Shown here: positions 17,753-26,764 of the stretch, piece after piece
Layout of the letters: every line of letters begins with the position of its first letter
Position numbering within the stretch: position 1 is the first letter of the stretch
From: a virus
DNA length: 64,000 nucleotides
Strand: one strand, 5' to 3'
Virus record (IMG/VR): IMGVR_UViG_3300028920_002953
Location: 1 to 64,000 of that record
Notes under the pieces: model-generated
What the model was told of the DNA's origin: nothing
What the model saw: the letters and a program-made list of their open reading frames with translations, nothing else
Databases searched by the model: none
Made by a program: the position numbers and the translations under genes

Positions 17753-20388
17753 GTTATGCCGTCATCACTTATGCCGACTCGGCAAACAATCTATATCAAA
17801 TAAAATTTCCGGGTAATAACTTTGCCTACTGGGCAAAAGGAATCACCAAGGATGAACTCGAAGAGGGAGCCAAAGTCAGGGCAGTTGATATCAATAATTG
17901 GTATCCCGAAAAGTCAAAGCAGATTGGCGATTCTTATATCCGCTTGGTTCCCAATGTTGGAGCTTATTCTCAAACTCCTGATCGGAGATGGGCCGATCCT
18001 ATTGATTTGATCAAGCAGAAGAAAGCAGAAGCCGGATCTGTTCTCTTTTATATCTTCTCACATAAAGACAATCCCAGATGGCAGGAAGAGTATCCCCTTT
18101 ATCGTAAGGGTAAAATAATATCCAAGATTGACACCAAGAATGTTGAGGTCAGATTGGATGCTTCCGTCTTCTCCCCAGAGAGAGAAGTGATCCAATGCCC
18201 GGTCAATTACATGCAATGCGATGCTGAAGCCTTTGACGTAGGAGATACCGTAGTTGTTCAATATGCTAATCAAGTCCTCCGTCATCCTCGAGTGATCGGT
18301 TTCTGGGATGATCCAAAGTCCTGTGATAAAGTTCCCCTCCTCATTCTCATTGGTAATGATGGAATTGGATATGATTGGTTCGTTTATTCTATTGGAGATA
18401 ATCAACTTCTTACTGGGTATAAACATAGCCACACTCTACAGGATGTCTTTAAGCAGTATGCCCCCGTCGTAGAGGCGGATGATATCTATGTTTTCAGAGG
18501 GAGACATGGGATTGAAGATAGTGATCTTGAAAGTACAAATCCCTGCGTAATTGGAGAGAATGCCTGTGATGGTTGTAGCGAAGTCTATCGTCACAATGAG
18601 ATTCATCAGGGAGATAATAAAAATCGGCAGGCAGTTCAAACATTCACTACTTGGTGGGAAGATGACTGTGACGATAAGGGAGGGTATCCGGCCATCCCAG
18701 CAGGAACAGTATCTTATAGAGGAACGAGGAAACTAAATCACTGTAAGGATTTCACGAATGGATTGATGGGAGGATTGGCTCCTGTGATCAAGACTCCTCA
18801 GGGATTCAATACCAAGGCCATCTTCCAGAGTAATCAATGGACTGAGGAATTCTCCAACGCTTACTATGATGCTTATGCCAACGCCGATTATTTCCTTCGT
18901 TCCAATATTCAATTGATCACTCCCATTGGTATTGAAGACTTTGAGGATCATGATGAGACAGCAGAGTTCGGAAAGGATGATAGCAAAACTCCATGGGTTC
19001 CATTCGCTGCTCCAAAGTCTTATAAGCAGGATACTCTTCTGAGAATTCCAAACTTATCAGGATTACCCAGAGCCAAGTGGTGGATGCAATCGAAGTTCAC
19101 TACAGAATGCATGTATCAATTATATGTCTGGCATGGAGTGATGAGAAGAAAGAGCGTATACTATAGTTGGCATAATGCTCTTGATAATCATTGGATCTGT
19201 TCTTGGTATAAGTTGATCAATAACAAAGGAGAATTAACTGGGACAGTATCTCCTCCAATAGCATCGGCAGAACTTTGGTTTAATGAGTTATCTCTGGGGT
19301 CGGCGATGATTGCGGGGGTCGTTGGAACTACTCCCGTCAATGAGCAGGTGATGTCTAAAAATGGGAGGATGTTGGAAGTTTCTTTATCTTCTAATGGAAA
19401 CTATCGAGTATCTGGGGAACCATGGACATATCCCATTGCTATCCTCTATACCTACAAGGTTTCATGGGAGGATTATGATCCATCTTTCCTTGCGCCAAAT
19501 GATCTGGCGATGGCAGACTATCGGACTTCTATTGATGGAACAAGAACTTCTTATACTGAGAGTTTCTTCCGCCAAACTAAAGTCATGGCTGCAGCCGATA
19601 TAGTTGACGTTGATCCTGTCGATCCATTAAGCCAATCTCGGTTGGTTATTCTTGAAGAGGCTATTGAGGGGCTAATAAATTATTCCGAGCAAAGACAGGT
19701 GGCTGCCGGCGTTATTGAATCCAACCAGACAATCGGAGGAACCCTTGATACATTCGTTGTAGAGTTCGTGTCCTCATCCTCTTCTTCTTCCAATTCATGG
19801 TCATCCACCTCAGTATCAAGCAGTTCTAAGTCGTCATCCTCATGCTCCTCATCCTCTACATCATTTTCCCTTTCAAGTTCATCTGAGTCGTCCTCCTCGA
19901 GTTCTTCGTCATCTACATCAATCAGCGTATCCTCCTCATCCTCATCCTACGCGGGTGATCGATTGGGATTGATGTTCGAGTTTATCGATATCATGAATGC
20001 TGAGAGAGATTTACTGAATCTCAGTCCTTGTGTCTATAATCCTAATCTTACTCTTGCCGCTAAAAGGCATGCTCTGGATATGGCGGACAGGCAGGACATC
20101 AGTCATCAGGGATCAGATGGAACTTGGCCACCGGAGAGAATAGAGGATGCTTTTTATAATGACGGAGGAGATACTTTCATCGTGGGTGAGAATGCTGCCT
20201 ACGGAGGATCGTCTGCTCAGGATGTTTTCGATATATGGAAGGATTCCCCTCCCCACTATAATGCGATGGTAGATGGGAGGTTCAAAGAGGTAGGGTTCTA
20301 TTTCCAGATCAATCATGACGATGGGCTGATCTATTGGTGCTTGACATTTGGTACTCACGCAGAACACAAATGCACAGTTGAAAGGTAG
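17749..20388 (+). CDS. Tail-tip protein with poly-Ser linker and C-terminal CAP domain (879 aa)
   Basis: Residues ~1-200 include beta/OB-like segments (DSANNLYQIKFPGNNFAYW, FDVGDTVVVQYANQVLRHP) typical of hub-associated proteins. Residues ~200-665 are an uncharacterised tail-tip region rich in Trp and Tyr. Residues ~673-735 are a serine linker. Residues ~742-879 form a prokaryotic CAP (SCP/YkwD-like) domain: MNAERDLLNL, LAAKRHALDMADR, VGENAAYG, and WKDSPPHYNAMVDGRFKEVG. CAP domains bind lipids or glycans, or are proteolytic in some cases; the GEN Glu and SPPH His are present. An attachment or envelope-penetration role is inferred. Confidence 0.65.
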   Translation: MSYAVITYADSANNLYQIKFPGNNFAYWAKGITKDELEEGAKVRAVDINNWYPEKSKQIGDSYIRLVPNVGAYSQTPDRRWADPIDLIKQKKAEAGSVLFYIFSHKDNPRWQEEYPLYRKGKIISKIDTKNVEVRLDASVFSPEREVIQCPVNYMQCDAEAFDVGDTVVVQYANQVLRHPRVIGFWDDPKSCDKVPLLILIGNDGIGYDWFVYSIGDNQLLTGYKHSHTLQDVFKQYAPVVEADDIYVFRGRHGIEDSDLESTNPCVIGENACDGCSEVYRHNEIHQGDNKNRQAVQTFTTWWEDDCDDKGGYPAIPAGTVSYRGTRKLNHCKDFTNGLMGGLAPVIKTPQGFNTKAIFQSNQWTEEFSNAYYDAYANADYFLRSNIQLITPIGIEDFEDHDETAEFGKDDSKTPWVPFAAPKSYKQDTLLRIPNLSGLPRAKWWMQSKFTTECMYQLYVWHGVMRRKSVYYSWHNALDNHWICSWYKLINNKGELTGTVSPPIASAELWFNELSLGSAMIAGVVGTTPVNEQVMSKNGRMLEVSLSSNGNYRVSGEPWTYPIAILYTYKVSWEDYDPSFLAPNDLAMADYRTSIDGTRTSYTESFFRQTKVMAAADIVDVDPVDPLSQSRLVILEEAIEGLINYSEQRQVAAGVIESNQTIGGTLDTFVVEFVSSSSSSSNSWSSTSVSSSSKSSSSCSSSSTSFSLSSSSESSSSSSSSSTSISVSSSSSSYAGDRLGLMFEFIDIMNAERDLLNLSPCVYNPNLTLAAKRHALDMADRQDISHQGSDGTWPPERIEDAFYNDGGDTFIVGENAAYGGSSAQDVFDIWKDSPPHYNAMVDGRFKEVGFYFQINHDDGLIYWCLTFGTHAEHKCTVER

Positions 20389-20393
20389 AGACT

Positions 20394-21467
20394 ATGGAAT
20401 CGAATAAAAATATCAAGCGCATAATGATCGAGCAATGGGATGGCAAGTCTGACAAGGAATTTGACCCATGTTCACTGTACAATTGGCGCTTAGATTGGCT
20501 TGAGAAGAAAGTCAAACAACATCGTGACCGTGGGTTAGAACATAGTGATGCGCAATACCAACGCTGGTGGGATGAGGAACACAAGGTTTATCAAAACAAT
20601 GATCGTGATTTAAAGTCTGCTCAAAGACTGAGAAAGAAAGTGGCAATTATTGTTCCATCCCATTATTATCAAGTGAAATGGTTGGGTGCTTGTCTCGATT
20701 CATGTAGGAAAACCGGATACTTTACATTGTTGGCATACGACAACCCCTTCTATGCAGAAAACCTACAGGTTGAAAGAAGGATGCCGTCTACGGCTACATT
20801 GATGAAAGCCGATGCTTTAATGATGAAACACAAAACATGGGCCTCTGGTGTGGGCATTCCCCATGCATGGAATATGTGGTATGGCTTGAAAATGCTTTGG
20901 TCGATGGGGTTTGAATATGTATTTAACCTTAACGGTGATTGCATTTTGGAAAAACCCGAGAACTTTTACATGTTGTTTGAAATGCTTGAATATCACGACA
21001 TGGTAACTTGCGAGTATATCCCAAAGAAAAACTATGCCGGTACGATGGCATGGTTGACCAAGATAGATATTGCAATGGATATATGGGATACCTATGTGCG
21101 CAAGATTTATACTTTCAATGTAGGCAATGCAGAGGCCCGTATGGGCAAACACTGCCATGAAAACGGTTACAGAATTAGAATAGTTGACAATCCGTATGAA
21201 GCCCATTTCAAATGCTTTCCTCCGGGTGACGAAAAGAATGAAATAACAGAGAGGTCAACGTTTCGCAAACACTTTGGGCTTAGACATTTGCATGCTGAGC
21301 ACAAGGTAAGGCGTGACTTTAGAATGGAACCGGTGGAACGCAAGTATTGTGATTTTGGCCCCAATATGATATTCCTCAACCGTTCTGAACAAACAACCTT
21401 AGTCCCTTATTGGGAAACTGGCGATAAGAAGTATCTTGAAGGGTGGTGGGATGGTAAAGTACTTTAA
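20394..21467 (+). CDS. Glycosyltransferase, GT-A-like (357 aa)
   Basis: After a charged ~85-residue N-terminus comes a nucleotide-sugar-binding start (KKVAIIVPSHYYQVKWLGAC), ALMMKHKTWASGVGIPHAWN, and FEYVFNLNGDCIL, which resembles the DxD-like metal site of GT-A enzymes. The ~HCHENGYRIRIVDNP segment is also family-like. No signal or membrane helix is seen, so it would act in the cytoplasm. It sits between tail-tip genes and the poly-Ser fibre genes and directly upstream of a radical SAM gene. Substrate unknown; virion protein modification is an inference. Confidence 0.65.
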   Translation: MESNKNIKRIMIEQWDGKSDKEFDPCSLYNWRLDWLEKKVKQHRDRGLEHSDAQYQRWWDEEHKVYQNNDRDLKSAQRLRKKVAIIVPSHYYQVKWLGACLDSCRKTGYFTLLAYDNPFYAENLQVERRMPSTATLMKADALMMKHKTWASGVGIPHAWNMWYGLKMLWSMGFEYVFNLNGDCILEKPENFYMLFEMLEYHDMVTCEYIPKKNYAGTMAWLTKIDIAMDIWDTYVRKIYTFNVGNAEARMGKHCHENGYRIRIVDNPYEAHFKCFPPGDEKNEITERSTFRKHFGLRHLHAEHKVRRDFRMEPVERKYCDFGPNMIFLNRSEQTTLVPYWETGDKKYLEGWWDGKVL

Positions 21468-21484
21468 TAGAACGGAGCGAGTGA

Positions 21485-22423
21485 ATGGAACGTAAGATTT
21501 ACTATTACTTGGATAAAGTGGAGCGGTTAGTTAAAGGTGAACCAACGATGCCGGTGTCAGTGGAAATTGATCCTACCAATCGTTGTCAGTTGATGTGTGA
21601 CTTTTGCATGTTTGCCAAAGTACGAGAGAGTAATCCTAAAGATTTACCAATGGATTTGTATCGGTATCTGTTGTTGGATTTGAAAAAAGTATTTGTGCGA
21701 TCTATTACATTCACAGGTGGTGGAGAACCTACGCTTCATAAAAACTTTCACGATATGGTAGACTATGCCATAGCGTTAGGTTTTGAAGTTGGTTTGGTCA
21801 CAAATGGTTTAAGAATCGATGGTATACCAAGGCCAGACCGGTTCAAATTTATTCGAGTGTCTTTGGATGCTGCAACGCCAGAAGTCTATCACAAAGTAAA
21901 AGGTGTTGCATGCTTTGAAAGAGTCATATCAAATATCAAGATAGCGAAGAGCCACGGAGCGCTGGTTGGCATTTCTTTTGTTGTGAATGAAACCAACAAG
22001 GTTGACATACCCAAAGCGCAAGAACTGGCTAAGGAATTGGACGTTGCTTACATTCAATTCAAGCCAGCATGGTATAACGGGAGCAAATATGATGACTACG
22101 TTATTCCGGGTGTTCAAGAGAACAAAACAATCAGGACGGATAGATATGTTGCTGTTGATGATCTGCCTTGTGCTATTGCTGGCCTCGTTGGGATTGTATG
22201 TGCTGATGGAAAAGTATACTATTGTTGTCAGTATCGTGGCATTGATCGGTTTTGTCTTGGTGATCTTCGGAGTGGTTCGTTTGCTGACATCTGGGATCGA
22301 CGTGTAAATATGCATCCTGACTTTGAACGCTGTCCTCATTGTCGTTATATGAATTATGCAAAGGCATACAAAGACTTGGTGGAAGGTGGCACCATGTTTT
22401 TTAAGCATCGTAACTTCTTATAG
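21485..22423 (+). CDS. Radical SAM enzyme with SPASM-like C-terminus (312 aa)
   Basis: Residues ~37-44 are CQLMCDFC, the CxxxCxxC motif that binds the SAM-cleaving 4Fe-4S cluster, preceded by EIDPTNR. The GGGEPT motif (FTGGGEPTLHKNF) binds SAM, and VTNGLRI and FIRVSLDAATPEVYHKVKG are further core features. The C-terminus has a Cys-rich SPASM-like region (CADGKVYYCCQYRG, CLGDL, RCPHCRYMNYAKAYKDL) that would hold auxiliary clusters. SPASM members often modify peptides or sugars. A GGAGCGAG site precedes the ATG. Its substrate could be a fibre protein or the sugar added by the neighbouring transferase. Confidence 0.8.
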   Translation: MERKIYYYLDKVERLVKGEPTMPVSVEIDPTNRCQLMCDFCMFAKVRESNPKDLPMDLYRYLLLDLKKVFVRSITFTGGGEPTLHKNFHDMVDYAIALGFEVGLVTNGLRIDGIPRPDRFKFIRVSLDAATPEVYHKVKGVACFERVISNIKIAKSHGALVGISFVVNETNKVDIPKAQELAKELDVAYIQFKPAWYNGSKYDDYVIPGVQENKTIRTDRYVAVDDLPCAIAGLVGIVCADGKVYYCCQYRGIDRFCLGDLRSGSFADIWDRRVNMHPDFERCPHCRYMNYAKAYKDLVEGGTMFFKHRNFL

Positions 22424-22432
22424 GATAAGATA

Positions 22433-25400
22433 ATGGTAGCTTGGGCCGGAGTAGGTATCAACCTTATAGGATCATCTGCTTACGCAATAAGCGGAACTCA
22501 GATTACATGGACTTGGAGAAATAGTAATCAAGCTTCTGCATTCTTGGATGTTGTTCTTGATAGCGGTCAATGGTATATGGAGTTCCAAGCTGGATACTCC
22601 CTTACTCATAATGTGGGTGTTCGCCTATCCACAATGAACTTTCCATTTGGTGATCAGCTTGGTGATTACCGGGACAATGAAGCATGGCAAGAACATCCAG
22701 ATCATATATCTTATCGTGGTGATGGTCAACTATGGTATGACCAATCCGGCAATACTTTTGGAAGTGCTTACACCGGCAATGATATCATTGGTGTGGCTAT
22801 TGATGCCACCGAAGGTAAGATATGGTTCAGTAAAAACGGTGTTTGGCAGGGTAGTGGTAATCCAGCGACAGGAGCAAATCCGGCTTATACTTATGGGCGT
22901 GGTTATTCATTCCGTGTTGGCATATCGACCAATGTTACTAATGGTTGGTATAAACATCAGGCAACCGAAGCTCTCTGTGATTACAGCGCACCAAGTGGAT
23001 TCTACTATTTGGATGAAAGTTCCAGTTCATCGTCATCTTCTCTTTCATCTTCCAGTAGTTCCCGTTCATCCTCTTCTCGTTCACTTGTTACAGGCAAATG
23101 GGATTCCAGCAACCTAACGCCAGAGGCTCATTCTCTATCTAATAAAGACAGAACGGTCACTCATTCCGGCACATCAGATATATCTGCCATTATGGGTCTC
23201 CCATCGAAGAGTGCGGGCCGGTGGTACTTTGAAACAAAGTTTACTACCCACGGAGCATTCCAAGTCATAGGTATTGCCAACGAATCCTATGTTTTCGATG
23301 ATGAATATACTCCCGGTGGTACTGCTTATGAATGGGTCTTCCGCACCGACAACCGAAGATACTACAATGACAATACACAAACAGGAAGTATTGGAAGTTC
23401 ATTAGTCGATGGTGATATTGTTGGCGTAGCCTTTGATATCAGTAGAGGGAGAATTTGGTTTAGTGTAAATGGTGTTTGGCAGAATTCTCCAACTGAAGGA
23501 CAACCGGGAGAGCCTCACAATAATAAGTATCCGGCAATGACCGGTATCACTGGAAACTCATTTACTCCTGTTGCATGTACTTATATTGATGGCGATGTAA
23601 TGGAGATGCAGGGTGACTGGTATGATCAAACATACAGCGCACCCACAGGGTTTCTTGACTTCTTCCCTATGGATTGGAGTTTCTCAAGTAGCTCATCCAG
23701 TTCCACTTCAAGTTCCAGTTCATCCCGTTCCAGTTCATCAACTTCTGAATCAAGTTCTTCCCGTTCATCGAGTTCATCATCAAGGTCTTCCAGTAGCCGT
23801 TCATCCAGCTCAAGTAGCCGTTCATCCAGTTCAAGTAGCAGCAGCAGTCGGTCATCCAGTTCATCCAGTTCAAGTTCTTGTCGATCATCAAGTTCATCGT
23901 CACGATCCAGTAGCAGTAGTTCAAGCTCATGTAAATCCAGTAGTAGTAGCTCTGCTGCTATTTATGATATTAAGGATGGGTGGGAAATTGGCAATGCCGG
24001 TATCTTTGTTGGCAACAATGATCGTGTTGCAACTATGCTTTCCAGCAATTCCCATTCGTGTTTGTCCAAATGGATTCACTCACATGGAAAGTTCTATTGG
24101 GAAGTAGACTTTCCGGTTAGTACTTATGCGGCAAGTTTTGGGATTGCTCTGCGCAACCAACCCTATGAAGAAGATGATTGGGGCATGATCCTTAATTTTA
24201 ATTTACAGGATCAAACGGGTACAAAGCGATCTTATGCTTGGCATATGGCGTCTGGATATATTTGGTCAAATTACATGTTGAAGTATGATCCGGGTGCAGT
24301 TTATATGGGGAGGTATTCATTTACTACTGGTTTAGGATACAATGATCCGCACACCTTGATGATGGCCCTTGATATAGACAGGGGAAGATTTTGGGTGGGG
24401 GTAGATGGTGATTGGATTGGTGATGGTGGTAATCCAGAGACCCCTGCCGATCCTGAGACCGGTTTCTATCCAACATATCACAAGCATACTTTTGACCCTT
24501 ATAGTTGGAGCGGTATTTATCTTTATGATCTTGAATACAGGGATTATACTTGGGATCGCCCAATTGATTTCAAATACAAACAAGTCTCTGCTGCCGTTAC
24601 GTTGGGCAACGAAAGTAATATTGCCAAGTCGAGATTTGCTGATTGGCAATGGGAATATGAAGCACCCGAAGGGTTTGTATCACCTTTGACTTTACCGGTA
24701 GATGTGAGTTCATCTTCGAGCAGTTCAAGTTCTGCTTCTACTTATAGTTCATCGTCTTTTTCCAGCAGTAGTAGCTCCTCCCGTTCATGTTATATGGATC
24801 ATGCGTTGCATACCTTTACAGGTAATGACGGTGACAGGGCAAACAATAACATGTGGGATACGGTAGAAGTTGGTAGAATCCCGCACCAATTAAGAATCAA
24901 AGACAACCAGTTAAGATTTATTTCTCCTGTTGGCCCCGATAAATATGAATCATATATCCAATCGCGTTTTACTATTAGTGGTGATTTTGATGTCAGGGTT
25001 GAGTTTGGCGTTGAGGAGTACTTGCTTACAAATGCCGCTGTTGATATACCCAATGGGGATTCTGTGTTTCCCGAACTGGCGGTCTACTCTGTCAATGGTG
25101 ATAACAAGCTTGGATCAATCAAACGCTTTTTCTTCTATGAAGATGCCGTTGATGAGTACGATGGTTACGAATGGTTTAATGGTCAGGACTCTGTAGGTGG
25201 CACATATTACACCGATCACCCATCATTGATCTTTTATGGCACACTTAGAATTGTCAGGGAGTCAGGTGTAATCAAGTGTTGGTATCACGATCCACGCTAT
25301 GAGAACCCTTGGGCATTTGCTGATAACTTTGATCCGATAGAACTCAATCGTGATGGTGTTGTATTATTTGATGGGTATAGCTTGGATGTTTACTTTAGAG

Positions 25401-26764
25401 TTTACTTCTCTCGATATGATGTGGATGATCCAGACAACGAAAACAATTGGGGTTATGTCGATGCGTGGGCTGACAATTTTCAAGTCTATAGTGCTGATAA
25501 TATTAACTGTTTAGGTAGTTTGTCATTGTCTTCGAGTAGCTCCTCTCTCAGCACATGGTCTACAAGTAGCTCGTGTTCATGTTCATCATCTTCTACCTCT
25601 TGGTCTTCATCCTCATCTTCTTTCTCAACGCCAACGGAAGGTTTGAGTTCTTACATACTTAGTTTAGACCCCGAAGTATATTATAAGTTTGATGAGACAT
25701 CAGGCACAACAATGGTGGATGCAGCTAACAAATTTGGTGATAACCGCTACGATGGTTTGTATTCTGGCGACTATACTTTGAATCAAACATCATTGGTTGG
25801 GGATGGGCAAGCATCTGTTGATTTCAGTGATGGTCGTGGTTGTATCTCTGCTATTACAATGGACAGGGACAATCCCGGAACATGGGCCATTGCTGGTGTT
25901 TTTAAACCTACGACAGTAGAAGCTGGTATGATTATTGCTTCGTCTAATGAAGGAGAAGAGGTAACATATTATACTCAGGCCCGTATGATTATTGGTATTG
26001 ATCCAGCTCCAGAACAAATGAACTTGGAAGACAATCTGTTGTCGGTGTCTTACTTTCATAGAATAGATCCAGATACCCAACTTTCAAACAGAACAGTAGT
26101 AAAAAGCACAACGCCGATTGTTGCGGGTAACACGTATGCCTATGCCGTTGTATGCAATGGAGAATCAATCAAGCTGTATTTGAATGGCGTGTTGGAAGGT
26201 GAATCTTTCAGAACAGGTTATACTCTTAGCCTTGAGTTTAGTGCTCGTTTATGCTTTGGCGATGCATATGTATTTGAGGATTATAGTAGAAGTTTCCAAG
26301 GCACAATGGATGATTCATGCAGCTTTTTCAGAGAACTAAGCTACATGGAAGTTTCCACCATTGCATACAAAGCAGGATTGATGGACACTACGGATGGAAG
26401 ACATTGGGGTTGGACGCCACCTTCCCCAAGTGGGTATGATACCTTGCAATGGTCTTTGTGGAATTTTAAAGGGCATGATGATAGCGAAGCCCGTTATGAT
26501 ACCGTTTATGGTAGTCTCATGCTTAATACGGGTGAAGAAGTTGTTTCCAATGTAGTTGACTTTGGCGATTTTGAGGAAGGCAGATACAAAGAAATTGTCA
26601 TTGATAAGGATCAACAATCAACCGGCAGAGGCAATGCATCTATTCAATACAGATTGTCAAATGATCTATTCACTGTAGATGCCAGTTCCCCATCTTGGCA
26701 AAACTACACTGGTGAAATACACATTACTTCGAGATACTTTCAAGTGAAAGTGACGGCCCTGTAA
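22433..26764 (+). CDS. Giant SPRY/LamG fibre with poly-Ser linkers (1443 aa)
   Basis: Domains in order by eye: three SPRY-like domains at about 20-195, 219-415 and 515-755, each with GVAxDxxxGxIWFSxNGVW or close; serine linkers at about 196-218, 420-512, 760-786 and 1030-1063; a beta-sandwich (~787-1028, QSRFTISGDFDVRVEFG, VIKCWYHDP); a LamG domain (~1070-1320, YYKFDETSGTTMVDAAN, LYLNGVLEG); and a C-terminal domain (~1330-1443, VDFGDF...SPSWQNYTG) that recurs in the next gene. Linkers mix TCN and AGY codons. The protein is expected on the virion surface as an adhesin. Confidence 0.7.
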   Translation: MVAWAGVGINLIGSSAYAISGTQITWTWRNSNQASAFLDVVLDSGQWYMEFQAGYSLTHNVGVRLSTMNFPFGDQLGDYRDNEAWQEHPDHISYRGDGQLWYDQSGNTFGSAYTGNDIIGVAIDATEGKIWFSKNGVWQGSGNPATGANPAYTYGRGYSFRVGISTNVTNGWYKHQATEALCDYSAPSGFYYLDESSSSSSSSLSSSSSSRSSSSRSLVTGKWDSSNLTPEAHSLSNKDRTVTHSGTSDISAIMGLPSKSAGRWYFETKFTTHGAFQVIGIANESYVFDDEYTPGGTAYEWVFRTDNRRYYNDNTQTGSIGSSLVDGDIVGVAFDISRGRIWFSVNGVWQNSPTEGQPGEPHNNKYPAMTGITGNSFTPVACTYIDGDVMEMQGDWYDQTYSAPTGFLDFFPMDWSFSSSSSSSTSSSSSSRSSSSTSESSSSRSSSSSSRSSSSRSSSSSSRSSSSSSSSSRSSSSSSSSSCRSSSSSSRSSSSSSSSCKSSSSSSAAIYDIKDGWEIGNAGIFVGNNDRVATMLSSNSHSCLSKWIHSHGKFYWEVDFPVSTYAASFGIALRNQPYEEDDWGMILNFNLQDQTGTKRSYAWHMASGYIWSNYMLKYDPGAVYMGRYSFTTGLGYNDPHTLMMALDIDRGRFWVGVDGDWIGDGGNPETPADPETGFYPTYHKHTFDPYSWSGIYLYDLEYRDYTWDRPIDFKYKQVSAAVTLGNESNIAKSRFADWQWEYEAPEGFVSPLTLPVDVSSSSSSSSSASTYSSSSFSSSSSSSRSCYMDHALHTFTGNDGDRANNNMWDTVEVGRIPHQLRIKDNQLRFISPVGPDKYESYIQSRFTISGDFDVRVEFGVEEYLLTNAAVDIPNGDSVFPELAVYSVNGDNKLGSIKRFFFYEDAVDEYDGYEWFNGQDSVGGTYYTDHPSLIFYGTLRIVRESGVIKCWYHDPRYENPWAFADNFDPIELNRDGVVLFDGYSLDVYFRVYFSRYDVDDPDNENNWGYVDAWADNFQVYSADNINCLGSLSLSSSSSSLSTWSTSSSCSCSSSSTSWSSSSSSFSTPTEGLSSYILSLDPEVYYKFDETSGTTMVDAANKFGDNRYDGLYSGDYTLNQTSLVGDGQASVDFSDGRGCISAITMDRDNPGTWAIAGVFKPTTVEAGMIIASSNEGEEVTYYTQARMIIGIDPAPEQMNLEDNLLSVSYFHRIDPDTQLSNRTVVKSTTPIVAGNTYAYAVVCNGESIKLYLNGVLEGESFRTGYTLSLEFSARLCFGDAYVFEDYSRSFQGTMDDSCSFFRELSYMEVSTIAYKAGLMDTTDGRHWGWTPPSPSGYDTLQWSLWNFKGHDDSEARYDTVYGSLMLNTGEEVVSNVVDFGDFEEGRYKEIVIDKDQQSTGRGNASIQYRLSNDLFTVDASSPSWQNYTGEIHITSRYFQVKVTAL
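23683..23955 (+). repeat. Poly-serine-encoding tract (~90 codons)
   Basis: A low-complexity stretch of TCN and AGY codons interrupted by Arg, Thr, Glu, Cys and Lys. It separates the second and third SPRY-like domains. Both serine codon classes alternate, so it is not a simple triplet expansion. Shorter tracts in the same gene lie near 23010-23082, 24708-24786 and 25523-25627. Confidence 0.85.
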
